Assembly (NCBI GenBank): GCA_001983455.1
Contig: LJDB01000052.1
Coordinates: 1 to 64,000 of the forward strand
Origin: Candidatus Epulonipiscium fishelsonii
GTDB lineage: Bacteria; Bacillota; Clostridia; Lachnospirales; Cellulosilyticaceae
Direction: 5' to 3'
DNA length: 64,000 bases
Shown here: one piece after another, positions 1-9,520 of the stretch
Numbering within the stretch: the first letter of the stretch is position 1
Layout of the letters: each line of letters begins with the position of its first letter
Program-made: the position numbers and the translations under genes
Notes under the pieces: generated by a model
Told to the model about the DNA's origin: nothing
The model's input: the letters and a program-made list of their open reading frames with translations, nothing else
Databases searched by the model: none

Positions 1-101
1 AAATCTCACTGGAATCATCGACTATGAATATTATTTATAATAAAAATAAGAAAATCGCCTTTAATAGTACTATAAAAAATGCAATGAACTAGCACAAGAT
101 G

Positions 102-593
102 TTACATTGATTTTATTAAATTTATAATACCACCATGTTCCAAAATGTTCATAGCATATTCAGATATAACTTCACAACTAATCATTTTGCCAGTATCAAT
201 GTTTTTAATAGTGGAATTTTCCAAATTTATTTCAAGAAGATGCCCTTCACCTATGATATCTTCAACATTATCCGCTACTATTAAGGGAATTCCCATATTA
301 ATTGCATTTCTATAAAATATTCTACCGAAAGATTTGGCAATAATAGCACCTGCACCAATAGTTTTTAATGAAATAGCTGCATGTTCACGACTTGAACCAC
401 ATCCAAAATTCTCTAGTGCTATTATAATGCCACCTTCTATAAATTCTTTAGCAAACTCAGCTCTAGCACCCTCAAGGCAATGTGAAGCAATAGCTTTATG
501 ATCGGTAAGCTCTAGGTATTGTCCTGGACAAATTTGGTCTGTATCTATATTTTTGCCAAATGCGTAACTTTTTCCTTTAATTATTTTATCCAT
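102..593 (-). CDS. LeuD-type hydro-lyase small subunit
   Basis: This 163-residue protein is the small (swivel) subunit of the 3-isopropylmalate dehydratase / aconitase superfamily. The family hallmark FGCGSSREHA lies near residues 63-72 and length is normal for LeuD. It should pair with the large subunit encoded 3 bases upstream, and a GGAGGTG ribosome site precedes the ATG. No leuA, leuB or ilv gene is visible. The operon neighbours are a dehalogenase and an M20 amidohydrolase, so a catabolic hydratase (the 2,3-dimethylmalate dehydratase type is one known relative) is as likely as leucine biosynthesis. The family is certain; the substrate is not. Confidence 0.85.
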   Translation of the reverse strand: MDKIIKGKSYAFGKNIDTDQICPGQYLELTDHKAIASHCLEGARAEFAKEFIEGGIIIALENFGCGSSREHAAISLKTIGAGAIIAKSFGRIFYRNAINMGIPLIVADNVEDIIGEGHLLEINLENSTIKNIDTGKMISCEVISEYAMNILEHGGIINLIKSM

Positions 594-596
594 CTT

Positions 597-1853
597 TTAC
601 ACCTCCATATATTTTCTTGGATCTGCAAGTTTACCTTCAATTGCACTAGCCGCCACAACAGCAGGGGACGCAAGGTATATTTTTGCATGAGTTGCTCCCA
701 TTCGGCCAGGGAAGTTTCTACTAGCTGAAGATACGCATGCTTCTCCGTCTGTAAGTATTCCTTGGTGTGTTCCAAGACAAGCGGCACATCCTGGAGTTAC
801 AAAAGTCGCTCCTGCTTCAACTAGTGCTGACATATATCCTTTCTTTATTGCCTCTTGCAAAACTTTTTTAGATGCTGGGACAACTAGCATACGAGTACCT
901 TTTTTTACTTTTTTTCCTGATAAAATTTTAGCAGCTATTTCAAGATCTTCTATTCTTCCTCCTGTGCAAGTCCCTAAAAATGCCTGATTTATTTGTGTGC
1001 CAATATATGCTTCTAATTCATCTACATTATCAACACTAAACGGAACAGCTATTGTGGGCTGAATGTCAGATACATCAAAGGTAACTACTTCCTCATATTC
1101 GTACCCTTCATCTGTTTCATATACTGTGAAATCTGTTACACCAACATTTGCTAGATAGTCCAAAGTTACTTTATCTGGCTGAATATAAGAAGCTTTTGCA
1201 CCCATTTCTGTAGTCATATTACAAATTGAAAGTCTTTCAGACATGCTTAATTCTGATATTAAAGAACCACTAAACTCCACAGCTTTGTAAACTGCATAAT
1301 CAGCACCTAATTTTCCAATTACATAAAGAATAATATCTTTAGCATAGACTCCTTTGGCCAATTTTCCATTTAATTCAATTTTAACTATTTTTGGAACTCT
1401 AAACCAAAGTTTGCCAGTTTTCATAATGATTGCATGATCTGTCGCTCCAACTCCAGTAGAAAAAGCTCCAAATGCACCATGCATTGTTGTATGAGAATCT
1501 GTTATGACTATTATAGTTCCTGGTTTTGAAAGGCCTTTGTCAACTAAGACTTGATGGCACACACCTTCGTCTATATCCATCAGTTTTTCAATGCCTTGTT
1601 TAGTTGCAAACTCTCTAAATTCCTTTTGGTTTTGGGCTTGTTTTTTAGATGACGCAGGAGAATAGTGATCCATAAAGAATACTATATTATCTGGATTAGT
1701 TACTTGTTCTCCCCCCATTTCATAAAATGAATATACTGATTGCAAATACAAATCGTTTGCTCCAGCTATATCTATATTACAATTTAATATTTCTCCTGTT
1801 TGCAAAGTATCTACACCTGCATGACTCGCTAGTATTTTTTCTAATGCGTGCAA
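597..1853 (-). CDS. LeuC-type hydro-lyase large subunit (4Fe-4S)
   Basis: This 418-residue large subunit of an isopropylmalate dehydratase-type hydro-lyase carries a 4Fe-4S cluster that activates water addition and removal on a hydroxy-dicarboxylate. The three expected cluster cysteines are C296 (GTCTGGR), C356 and C359 (PGCAACLGTHQG), and the family motif TDSHTTMHGAFGA is at 118-130. The start codon is TTG, supported by GGGAGGG about 7 bases upstream. It follows the dehalogenase gene by 12 bases and precedes the small subunit by 3, so the set is one transcription unit. The substrate could be isopropylmalate, dimethylmalate or a similar acid. Confidence 0.85.
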   Translation of the reverse strand: MHALEKILASHAGVDTLQTGEILNCNIDIAGANDLYLQSVYSFYEMGGEQVTNPDNIVFFMDHYSPASSKKQAQNQKEFREFATKQGIEKLMDIDEGVCHQVLVDKGLSKPGTIIVITDSHTTMHGAFGAFSTGVGATDHAIIMKTGKLWFRVPKIVKIELNGKLAKGVYAKDIILYVIGKLGADYAVYKAVEFSGSLISELSMSERLSICNMTTEMGAKASYIQPDKVTLDYLANVGVTDFTVYETDEGYEYEEVVTFDVSDIQPTIAVPFSVDNVDELEAYIGTQINQAFLGTCTGGRIEDLEIAAKILSGKKVKKGTRMLVVPASKKVLQEAIKKGYMSALVEAGATFVTPGCAACLGTHQGILTDGEACVSSASRNFPGRMGATHAKIYLASPAVVAASAIEGKLADPRKYMEV

Positions 1854-1865
1854 TATAAACCCTCC

Positions 1866-2771
1866 CTAATTATCATTTAAAAACTTTTTTACATATTCTA
1901 AAACAATTTCTGGCTGTTCTTCCGGTACAAAATGACCACAGTTTTCAACTGCATAACCTGTTACATTGTTGCAAGTCTTTTCCCAACCAGCTTTTACATC
2001 CCATAAATTGCCCACTATTCCATTTGCACCCCATAATGCCAATATAGGTATATCGATTTTTTTTGTTCTATCAACATCATTATGAATGCGATCTATACTA
2101 GCAGAAGCTTTATAATCTTCACATATACCATGAATTGTTTTAGGGTCTGCAAAGTGTCTAGTATATTCATCCAATATATCTTGTGAAAAATTGCCTCTAG
2201 CAGTTGGCCCAATCTTCTTGGTTAAATTAAACTCTATAAATTTTTTTGGGTCTTTGGCAAGCAACACTTCAGGAAAGTCTCCTGGCTGAATGTAGAAAAA
2301 CCAGTGCCAATATTTATTAGCAAACTCTTTTGTGGTTTTATCATACATATCATCAGTTGGCAATATATCCATAAAGGTGCAAGTCAAAATATTTTCTGGG
2401 TGGTCAAGTATTAATCTATGGGCAACTCTTGAACCTCTGTCATGACTTATAATGTGAAATTTATTAAATCCAAGTTCTAACATAACTTTTAACTGGTCAT
2501 TTCCCATTACTCTTTTAGAATAGTTAGAGTGATCTTTCTCACCTTTTGGCTTGGAGCTTTCTCCATATCCTCTTAAATCTGTCATAACTATGTTATAGTT
2601 ATCTTTTAAACAAGGGGCAATAAATCGCCATATCAAGTAATTTTCTGGATGGCCATGAAGAAACAATATAGCTTCTTTTCCTTGACCACCTGTTACTGTA
2701 TGAATTTTAATATCTTTTTCTACCTCAATAAATTTTTTTTCAAATCCTGGGTAGTATTTTTGCATATACAT
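1866..2771 (-). CDS. haloacetate (fluoroacetate-type) dehalogenase, alpha/beta hydrolase
   Basis: The predicted reaction is hydrolysis of a haloacetate to glycolate and halide in the cytoplasm. The fold has the oxyanion motif HGHPEN and an aspartate nucleophile in SHDRGSR instead of serine. Numbered from a GTG nine bases upstream of the chosen ATG, D114, R115, R118, D138, H159, W160, Y223 and H283 match the catalytic and substrate residues of Rhodopseudomonas fluoroacetate dehalogenase (D110, R111, R114, D134, H155, W156, Y219, H280) at an almost constant offset of 4 (numbers recalled, no alignment run). The ATG at 2771 is preferred because AAGAGG lies 8 bases upstream, while the GTG abuts it. 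Length is 301 residues. It sits between an M20 amidohydrolase and LeuCD-type genes. The natural substrate is inferred. Confidence 0.82.
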   Translation of the reverse strand: MYMQKYYPGFEKKFIEVEKDIKIHTVTGGQGKEAILFLHGHPENYLIWRFIAPCLKDNYNIVMTDLRGYGESSKPKGEKDHSNYSKRVMGNDQLKVMLELGFNKFHIISHDRGSRVAHRLILDHPENILTCTFMDILPTDDMYDKTTKEFANKYWHWFFYIQPGDFPEVLLAKDPKKFIEFNLTKKIGPTARGNFSQDILDEYTRHFADPKTIHGICEDYKASASIDRIHNDVDRTKKIDIPILALWGANGIVGNLWDVKAGWEKTCNNVTGYAVENCGHFVPEEQPEIVLEYVKKFLNDN

Positions 2772-2835
2772 GTTTGTCACCTCTTGATTACTGATATAAA
2801 ATATCTCACTAGAAAATATAGGGTATTAGTTCACC

Positions 2836-3996
2836 TTATGAATTTTGATCTAATATCCCTAGTGTTAATGCAAATAATATAGTTCTTTCTTTTAGTGAAG
2901 AGATTTTCAGCCTTTCATTAAGTGTATGGATGTCTTCCATATATGGACCCATACCGTCAACTGTAGGACATTCGTGCAGTGCAATTAAACAAGCATCTCC
3001 ACTTCCTGGGGATAATTGCTCAGGATAATCCACTCCCATAATTTTTCCTGCTTTTTTAACTATTTCATAAATAGCTATATTTTTTTCATTTCTATCCATG
3101 GCAGGATGTAAAGCTTCAACTTTCACAGAAATTGTACATCCATCCACAAATGGAATGCCTTCTGTTATATCTTTTAAATGTTGCTTAAACATCTCAAAAC
3201 CTTTGTCACTTTGTATAGAAGCCACTATTCTGGCATTTGCACCTTCAGAGATGGACGGTGTAGAAGATAATGAACCAGCATCATATATGATATTTTCATA
3301 ATCAGAATAATCATATAGTCTATTTATTTGTTTTACCAATTCTTTGGATGCACTTCTACCTTTTTTCCATCCAATAGCACCATGTGCAGGTATACCCTTA
3401 ATGTTAATATTATAAATACCGATTCCTTTTCGTTGGACAATAATACCGTTATTATCTCTTGAAGGTTCAAATACAAATGCCATATCTGCATCCTTACATT
3501 CTTCTTCAAATATTACTTTTGCAGTAGGAGATCCAATTTCTTCATCACAATTATAAATCATTACAATTTCTTTATTTGGAAGCATATTAAGCTCTTGCAT
3601 TATTCGTACAGAGTAAATTGAGGATACAAGACCCGATTTGCAATCTGATATACCTACTCCATAAGCCCACTCGCCCTCTACTCTAAAAGGATTTTTATTT
3701 ATATCACCTACTTTAAAGCCAACAAAAGTATCCATATGGGCCGATACAATTATTTTTCCATTAGGATTATCAGGTTTAATTCTAGCCACAATATTACTAC
3801 CCAAACCTTCATTATAACGAATGCTTACATCAACATCAAATTTGTTTAGCATTTCCTTTACTATCTCGACAGATTGTTCAATACCTTTTTCGTACCTAGC
3901 TGGGCAATCAATATTACAAAACTTCTCTAACATTTCCATTTGTTCATCAAAATATTTACAACTCAATTGGCGGATATTTTCTAAAATTTTAACCAC
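2836..3996 (-). CDS. M20 family metallopeptidase / amidohydrolase
   Basis: This 386-residue zinc-dependent exopeptidase or amidohydrolase belongs to the ArgE/DapE/CPG2 (M20) family. Visible features are the metal-binding HMDT (VSAHMDTF), a bridging aspartate in GISDCKSG, the general-base glutamate in CDEEIGS, a dimerisation domain in the middle and a late metal-site region (GDACLIALHE). The start is GTG, with AAAGGA unusually close. It is the first gene of the unit leading to the dehalogenase and LeuCD-type genes, and a good promoter lies just upstream. The family does not fix the substrate: an N-acyl amino acid or small peptide is usual. Confidence 0.82.
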   Translation of the reverse strand: MVKILENIRQLSCKYFDEQMEMLEKFCNIDCPARYEKGIEQSVEIVKEMLNKFDVDVSIRYNEGLGSNIVARIKPDNPNGKIIVSAHMDTFVGFKVGDINKNPFRVEGEWAYGVGISDCKSGLVSSIYSVRIMQELNMLPNKEIVMIYNCDEEIGSPTAKVIFEEECKDADMAFVFEPSRDNNGIIVQRKGIGIYNINIKGIPAHGAIGWKKGRSASKELVKQINRLYDYSDYENIIYDAGSLSSTPSISEGANARIVASIQSDKGFEMFKQHLKDITEGIPFVDGCTISVKVEALHPAMDRNEKNIAIYEIVKKAGKIMGVDYPEQLSPGSGDACLIALHECPTVDGMGPYMEDIHTLNERLKISSLKERTILFALTLGILDQNS

Positions 3997-4025
3997 GTCC
4001 TTTTTTAAATTTTAATTCAATATTT

Positions 4026-4055
4026 ATTATATCACAATCAAAGTTTTATGTACAA
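4026..4055 (-). promoter_or_regulatory. sigma-A promoter of the M20/dehalogenase/LeuCD-type unit
   Basis: Read on the minus strand, TTGTAC is followed by 18 bases and a perfect TATAAT. The predicted start of transcription is about 20-25 bases before the GTG of the M20 gene. It is the only good promoter-like pair in this short gap. Confidence 0.6.
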
Positions 4056-4084
4056 TCTTTTTACATGAATAAAACCTACAAAAG

Positions 4085-4114
4085 AAACCTCCACTTATGT
4101 TGAAGTGGAGGTTT
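4085..4114 (-). terminator. intrinsic terminator after the first chemoreceptor gene
   Basis: A perfect 12-base inverted repeat (AAACCTCCACTT / AAGTGGAGGTTT) with a 6-base loop lies about 110 bases beyond the chemoreceptor stop. T-rich sequence follows on the minus strand and a short T run follows on the plus strand, so it may work both ways and also shield the M20 promoter. Confidence 0.75.
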
Positions 4115-4223
4115 TATGTCGTTAAAAATCAAAATTTATGAAGCAATCAATTCTGATTGTATTTACGGTAATATAAAAAAAAGATTGAACAGAGCTTATC
4201 CCAATTTCTTAGGAGCAAGATCG

Positions 4224-6206
4224 TCAGATAATAAATTTATTCAATTGACTTTTTAGATTTTCTGCCTCACCAGCTAACTCTTGGCTAATTGCTACATTTT
4301 CTTCTGAAATAGCAGAGCTTCCTTCAACTTTATTAGATAAATTACTAGTTCCATCAACTAGTTTTTCTATAAATGTTTTTTGAGTTTCACTATTTAATTT
4401 AATTATACTCGCTGCTTTGGAAGTTTTTTCAATTGAATCAATTATTTCATTAAATGCCGTAGCAGTTAAATCTACCATTTGTTCACCTTTTTGTACACTT
4501 TGTAAACTTGATAAAATCATATCGTTAACTTCATTAACTATTTCGCTTGTTTTATTTGCCAAATCTCTAACTTCACTTGCTACAACAGCAAATCCTTTGC
4601 CAGCTTCTCCAACACGTGCAGACTCAATAGCAGCATTTAAAGCTAATATATTTGTTTGTTGAGATAAACCATCAATAATCATAATAACTTCAGATATTCT
4701 TTTAGTAGTAGAGCTGATATTTTTCATAGAAATTACCATATCTCTCATGGATTCTTTTCCAATTTCAGCTTTATCATTCATTTCGTTAATAATTTTATCT
4801 GTTTGAGAAACAGCTTCAATGTTTTCTGCAATATTTTCTGTAATTTCTTGAGTACTATGTTTAAACTCGTCTAATAAAGACACTTGTTCCATTGCATATT
4901 GAGCAAGATGTTCAGCTGAAGTTGCAATCTCCATTGCACCATGACTAACTTCATTAGCAGACATAGTAGTATTTTTTAATAATCCTTTTAGTGACATTGA
5001 TATATTTTTCATAGAAGTTTGCATAGGTTTAAAGTCACCAATATATTCTTGCGTAGGTTCAAAAGAAAAATCACCTGCAGCAAATTCACTTAACATATAA
5101 GATATATCATCAATATAATTTTTAAGTACTCTTGAAATTGTTTCTACCGAATTTGTAAGTGTATCTATTTCCTCAGAATCTCTTGGAATATTTGATACAT
5201 CAATATTTAAGTTACCATCTTGTATGCTTTTTAATATATTTGCAATGTTATTAATTGGTCTAATATATTTTTTGTTAAATAAGCTAATACTTACCCATAA
5301 CAATATAAATGCACTTATTATAATTATAACTAATTTAAATATTTCCAAACAAATTTCGTATGTAACATGTCTTGTTGGATAACTTGAAATTATGTTCCAA
5401 TTTGTATTTTCTACTGGGGACATTGTGCTATACACTCTATCTCCCATTGCTGTAGTCGAAATATGTATTGTATATGGATCTGCATTTAATAAGTCGTCAT
5501 ATTTGCCACCTAATCCTTCCACAGTATTAAATCCTTCTTGAGTTGGATTGAAGTCTGTAATCGGATGGATTAAAACTTCTGCATTATCATTAACTATACA
5601 AATAAAACTGCCATCATCTTTAGAATACTCACTTATTATCTGTGAAATATCATCTAATCCGAACTCACAACTTAATACACCTAGTATATTTCCTCGCTTA
5701 TCTTTAACTGTCCTTGAAATAGTTATATTCATGGAATTTGTTCCTAAAGAATAATACGGATTACCAATAGTAGCTTTTCCATTATTTGCAACTGCAATTT
5801 TATACCAATTTCTTTCATAAACCACATAATCTGAAGGCAAATTAACGTTATTATCTGTACTAACCAAATTAGTATTTGTTTCCCTACCAACAACTATAGA
5901 GGTTAAAGAATTGCTCTTTGCTCCTTTCAGTTGAGCTTGAAGATATAATTTAAATTCTTGATTATCTTGTGGAATACCATTAAATTCTAAACCAGTTACT
6001 ATTGTATCCACTAATGCAACCTTTCCTTCTAGCCATTTTTCAAATTTTTCAACACTATTTTGTGCTGTCATACTTACGTAACTTTCAGCTTCTTGTTGCA
6101 ACAAGCTGCTTACATTTATAAGTTCTAAGCAACTTATTATAATCAAAATAATCCCCATCAAAATGCTAAAAATTATTTGGATTTTTTTTGATAACATTTG
6201 TTTCAT
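4224..6206 (-). CDS. methyl-accepting chemotaxis protein with dCache sensor
   Basis: This is a 660-residue transmembrane chemoreceptor. In order it has an N-terminal membrane segment (about 10-30), a roughly 280-residue extracellular dCache_1-type domain with WYKIAVAN and [12 protein letters not shown] elements, a second membrane segment ([16 protein letters not shown]), a HAMP linker, and a long helical signalling domain with the conserved tip ([35 protein letters not shown]). The ATG at 6206 is chosen because AAAGGA lies 8-10 bases before it; 27 upstream codons have no ribosome site. It is divergent from the sugar ABC operon, so a sugar or related ligand is possible. Ligand unknown. Confidence 0.9.
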   Translation of the reverse strand: MKQMLSKKIQIIFSILMGIILIIISCLELINVSSLLQQEAESYVSMTAQNSVEKFEKWLEGKVALVDTIVTGLEFNGIPQDNQEFKLYLQAQLKGAKSNSLTSIVVGRETNTNLVSTDNNVNLPSDYVVYERNWYKIAVANNGKATIGNPYYSLGTNSMNITISRTVKDKRGNILGVLSCEFGLDDISQIISEYSKDDGSFICIVNDNAEVLIHPITDFNPTQEGFNTVEGLGGKYDDLLNADPYTIHISTTAMGDRVYSTMSPVENTNWNIISSYPTRHVTYEICLEIFKLVIIIISAFILLWVSISLFNKKYIRPINNIANILKSIQDGNLNIDVSNIPRDSEEIDTLTNSVETISRVLKNYIDDISYMLSEFAAGDFSFEPTQEYIGDFKPMQTSMKNISMSLKGLLKNTTMSANEVSHGAMEIATSAEHLAQYAMEQVSLLDEFKHSTQEITENIAENIEAVSQTDKIINEMNDKAEIGKESMRDMVISMKNISSTTKRISEVIMIIDGLSQQTNILALNAAIESARVGEAGKGFAVVASEVRDLANKTSEIVNEVNDMILSSLQSVQKGEQMVDLTATAFNEIIDSIEKTSKAASIIKLNSETQKTFIEKLVDGTSNLSNKVEGSSAISEENVAISQELAGEAENLKSQLNKFII

Positions 6207-6295
6207 AAAAGCTTTCCTTTCTATGTATATTTTCATTATATATATCGTACATAATATCAAATTACAGTACGTTTTTATACTTGTCAAAAATAACC

Positions 6296-6322
6296 ATATT
6301 AATTTATCACTTAAATTAATAT
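6296..6322. promoter_or_regulatory. 27-base perfect palindrome between the chemoreceptor and sugar ABC operon
   Basis: Arms ATATTAATTTA and TAAATTAATAT are perfectly complementary around TCACT. The site is about 90 bases upstream of the chemoreceptor start and 127 upstream of the solute-binding protein start. It could be an operator for either divergent unit, for example for the LacI protein at 10.9-11.9 kb. High AT content weakens the inference. Confidence 0.4.
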
Positions 6323-6361
6323 TATTTCTATAAATATATTGATTTTATAAAAATGAACTGG

Positions 6362-6391
6362 TAATATAATATAATACAATATAATATAATA
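6362..6391 (+). repeat. pentanucleotide (TAATA)n microsatellite in the ABC operon promoter
   Basis: Six consecutive 5-base units are present (TAATA x3, CAATA, TAATA x2). The unit junctions create four exact TATAAT hexamers in 5-base register, 58-85 bases before the solute-binding protein start. A change in copy number would shift which -10 element is used. Confidence 0.7.
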
Positions 6392-6448
6392 TAGTTTTTA
6401 TTATTTTTGGTATATTTTAAATTAAAATTAATAAGGGGGAATCATATT

Positions 6449-7753
6449 ATGAGAAAATATTTTGCTTTAATTGCTATAACTTGTTTAACGAGCAGTCTGT
6501 TTGTTGGTTGTTCAGGAGAAGAAAAAGTTTCGTCAAATGGTGTTACGGAAATCACTATTCCACATTATAAAGTTGGTCAAAATGTAGGGGCAAAGTTTTT
6601 TGTGCCACAAGTGGAAAGGTTTAATACATTGCATGCAGATAAGTATAAAATTAATATTGAAGAATTGCCTCAAGATGGATACAATGATAAAATTAAGCAA
6701 CTAGCTCAACAAAACAAATTGCCAGCACTAGTTGAAGCTGGCGACACAGATTGGATAAATAGTTACATAATTCCAAATAAAAAATACTATGATTTATCTG
6801 ATTTCATTTCTTCAAACGAACATATAAGCAATGTTGTAATTGAAGAGTCTTTGCAATATAATACCCAAGAAGATGGATCGGTTTCAACGTTTCCACGCAC
6901 ATCTAGTAGACCAATTGGCCTGTTTTACAATTCCACATTATATACACCAGAAAAACCTATAAGAGATATGTCTGTAGATGAATTTGTTCAAAGCTTAGGA
7001 GATAATAAACTTGCATTTATCACAGGAGAAAATGCTTGGACCACCATGTTATTTTACACTAGTTTAATTGCAAATGAAGAAGGCGGTGTTGAGTTATTAA
7101 ATTCTGGGGCAAAAGATAAAATTACAGACTTTAATAATGATATATTTATAAATGCTACTACTAAATTACAAGAAATTGCTATGAGTAATGGTAGTTCTAA
7201 TATGCTTGGTGCTGCTTATGCAGATGCAGCTAATTCATTTATGAGTAAAAATTCAGCGATTATTTTTAATGGAAGTTGGATGGGTTCAGATTTTGAACAA
7301 GGCAGTGAGGATAAATGGAGTAATGGATTTGATGGAACACAAGTTGTTAGTGATATATATCCAGGGAATGTTGCAATTGATACTATTCAAGCAATTGGAT
7401 GGTGGATACCAGATGGATTGCCTGAAGATGAACTTGAAGTTGCCCTTGCATTCTTGGAGTTTATAAATACACCTGAAGAGCTTGAAGCATACGTATTGCA
7501 AGAAGGCGGAGTATTGCCTAATTTAGAAATGTCTGAAGCATTTAAAGAAAAACAAAAAGAACGAGTGTTGATTAATCAATTAAATTCATCTGTTACTTCT
7601 GAAACACATATCGTTCCTACTTTTGAGTATATTGTACATAACTCTATTTCACAAGAAGAGTTTGGCAAATTACTACCGAAATTGTTTGATGGGTCAATTA
7701 CACCAGAGGAATTTTGTGCAACACTAACTGAAAAAGCACAAAGTATTGAATAA
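6449..7753 (+). CDS. sugar ABC transporter solute-binding lipoprotein (family 1)
   Basis: This 434-residue extracellular binding protein is for a carbohydrate importer. A lipoprotein signal peptide ends in FVGC, giving a lipidated cysteine near residue 22. The mature part has the family-1 fold, with a GSWMGSDF-type element after the middle and GWWIPDGLP later. The ATG at 6449 is chosen because AAGGGGGA lies 8 bases before it; 14 upstream codons have no ribosome site. Two permease genes follow. With the GH30 enzyme convergent downstream, an oligo-beta-glucoside is a reasonable guess at the ligand, but the binding site cannot be read from sequence. Confidence 0.9.
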   Translation: MRKYFALIAITCLTSSLFVGCSGEEKVSSNGVTEITIPHYKVGQNVGAKFFVPQVERFNTLHADKYKINIEELPQDGYNDKIKQLAQQNKLPALVEAGDTDWINSYIIPNKKYYDLSDFISSNEHISNVVIEESLQYNTQEDGSVSTFPRTSSRPIGLFYNSTLYTPEKPIRDMSVDEFVQSLGDNKLAFITGENAWTTMLFYTSLIANEEGGVELLNSGAKDKITDFNNDIFINATTKLQEIAMSNGSSNMLGAAYADAANSFMSKNSAIIFNGSWMGSDFEQGSEDKWSNGFDGTQVVSDIYPGNVAIDTIQAIGWWIPDGLPEDELEVALAFLEFINTPEELEAYVLQEGGVLPNLEMSEAFKEKQKERVLINQLNSSVTSETHIVPTFEYIVHNSISQEEFGKLLPKLFDGSITPEEFCATLTEKAQSIE

Positions 7754-7772
7754 AAAGATTTCTGTTTATTAG

Positions 7773-7794
7773 GAGAGCATCGGAGCACTCTTTT
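7773..7794 (+). terminator. possible attenuator between binding protein and permeases
   Basis: A short, imperfect stem (AGAGC with GC-A-CTCT) followed by TTTT lies between the binding-protein stop and the permease ribosome site. Such weak hairpins often let the binding protein be made in excess over the membrane parts. The stem is only 5 pairs with one bulge. Confidence 0.3.
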
Positions 7795-7821
7795 AAAATA
7801 TTAATTTAAGGGAGGAGTTAA

Positions 7822-8688
7822 ATGTCTAAAAATCGTAACTTAAAATGGATCTATTTATTTTTAGCACCATCAATTATTATATTTGCAATGTTTTATCTTG
7901 TGCCAATTATAACCTTATTTTCAACAAGCCTAACTAAATGGGATGGATTTAATGAACCAAAATTTATTGGCCTTGATAATTATATAAAGTTGTTTACACA
8001 AGATAGTTTTCTTATTTCACTCAAAAACTTAGCTTATTGGGGAATAATAGCCGGAACATTACATGTTGGATTTGCAGTGCTTATAGCATTTTTACTACAT
8101 AAGAAACCCTTTGGATGGAAGTTTGTTAGAAGTGTATATATGATACCAAACATAATTTCAGTGGCAGCTTGGGCAATGATTTATAGATTTTTCTTTAACA
8201 ATGACTTTGGAATCTTAAATAATTTAATAAGAAAGCTTAATCCTGATTTTAATGTAAATTGGTTTTTTGAGTCACCATTTGCATTTTGGGCTATAACATT
8301 AACATGGTTATTTTACGGTGTAATTGTGACTTTAATTGTGTTTAATGAGCTTATGTCAATTTCACCAGACATACACGAAGCAGCCAAAATTGATGGAGCG
8401 AATGAATGGCAAATAACAACCAAAATAAATTTGCCTTTATGTAAGAATGCAATTGCAACTGGGATAATTCTTTCCATCACGTCACGAATTGCTATGTATG
8501 AAACAATTGCACTAACCACAAGAGGCGGCCCTGGGGATGACACAATGAATATACCAATCATACTAGTAAATGCAATTAACGATATGAATTATGGCTATGC
8601 AAACGCTTCCGCTGTTATGATGTTTTTATTTGGTATAATGGTATTGGTTATAATCAACAAACTTTTTGGCATTAATAAAGAGCACTAA
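7822..8688 (+). CDS. sugar ABC transporter permease, UgpA/MalF type
   Basis: This 288-residue inner-membrane permease has six predicted helices, starting with YLFLAPSIIIFAMFYLVPII. The cytoplasmic coupling motif EAAKIDGANEWQ (about 189-200) is the site that docks on the ATPase. A GGGAGGAG ribosome site precedes the ATG. It pairs with the next permease, 18 bases downstream. No ATP-binding gene is present in the operon, which is common for Gram-positive sugar importers that share one MsmK-type ATPase encoded elsewhere. Confidence 0.92.
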   Translation: MSKNRNLKWIYLFLAPSIIIFAMFYLVPIITLFSTSLTKWDGFNEPKFIGLDNYIKLFTQDSFLISLKNLAYWGIIAGTLHVGFAVLIAFLLHKKPFGWKFVRSVYMIPNIISVAAWAMIYRFFFNNDFGILNNLIRKLNPDFNVNWFFESPFAFWAITLTWLFYGVIVTLIVFNELMSISPDIHEAAKIDGANEWQITTKINLPLCKNAIATGIILSITSRIAMYETIALTTRGGPGDDTMNIPIILVNAINDMNYGYANASAVMMFLFGIMVLVIINKLFGINKEH

Positions 8689-8706
8689 CAAGAAGGGGGA
8701 AAAAAT

Positions 8707-9519
8707 TTGAAAAAGATTAGTATGTATGCAACGTTACTATTTGTAGTAATTATCTCAATTTTTCCCATAATATGGGTAATTATTTCTTCGTTTAAAACGA
8801 ATGCGGAAATATTAAATAATCCTTTTTCGCTACCGACTTCTATAAATTTTAATGCTTATATAGAAGTATTTGAACAATATGACATGATGTTATATACTTG
8901 GAACTCTTTCATAATATCTACAATAGCTTCTTTAATAGCTTTATTATGCTTTGCAATGGGAGCATATGTTATTGCTAAATATAATTTTAAAGGAAAAAAT
9001 TTATTCTATGCTTTATTTACTTTAACTTTATTAGTCCCAGGACACACAAAAGCACAACCAATTTTTTCTTTAATTATGAATTTAGATTTATATGACAAAA
9101 AATCAGGATTAATCTTAGTTTATATTTCAGCAGGAATGGCTATATCAATGTTTATTTTAAGAAACACATTTTTGAGTATACCAAAAGAACTAAATGAAGC
9201 TGCCGAGATAGATGGTGCAAGCTTTCTTAGAATATTTTTTACTATAAACTTACCTTTAGCCAAACCAGGGCTTGCAACTGCAGGCATTCTTATGTTTCTT
9301 AATAATTGGAATGAATATTTTTATGCTATGCTTTTGACTTCTTCAAATAGCAATAGAACTTTACCTTTGGCTCTAGGTTTCTTTAATGAATCTTTTTCGT
9401 ATGACTATACTAAAATGTTTGCTGCCTTGACTATCGCCATTGTGCCTGGTATATTAATATATTCTTTTGCACAAGAACAAGTTCAGCAAAGTGTTGCAGC
9501 TACAGGTATTAAAGGATAG
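8707..9519 (+). CDS. sugar ABC transporter permease, UgpE/MalG type
   Basis: This 270-residue second permease of the importer has about six membrane segments and the coupling motif EAAEIDGASFLRIF. Its C-terminus, SVAATGIKG, is typical of this family. The start codon is TTG, supported by AAGGGGGA about 8 bases upstream. It is the last gene of the operon, with a strong terminator one base after the stop. Confidence 0.92.
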   Translation: MKKISMYATLLFVVIISIFPIIWVIISSFKTNAEILNNPFSLPTSINFNAYIEVFEQYDMMLYTWNSFIISTIASLIALLCFAMGAYVIAKYNFKGKNLFYALFTLTLLVPGHTKAQPIFSLIMNLDLYDKKSGLILVYISAGMAISMFILRNTFLSIPKELNEAAEIDGASFLRIFFTINLPLAKPGLATAGILMFLNNWNEYFYAMLLTSSNSNRTLPLALGFFNESFSYDYTKMFAALTIAIVPGILIYSFAQEQVQQSVAATGIKG

Positions 9520-9520
9520 T

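Noticed and set aside
4116-4256. 46-codon plus-strand frame with GGAGG before its ATG
   Set aside because: The apparent ribosome site is part of the terminator stem and the frame runs antisense into the chemoreceptor's 3' end; no recognisable family.
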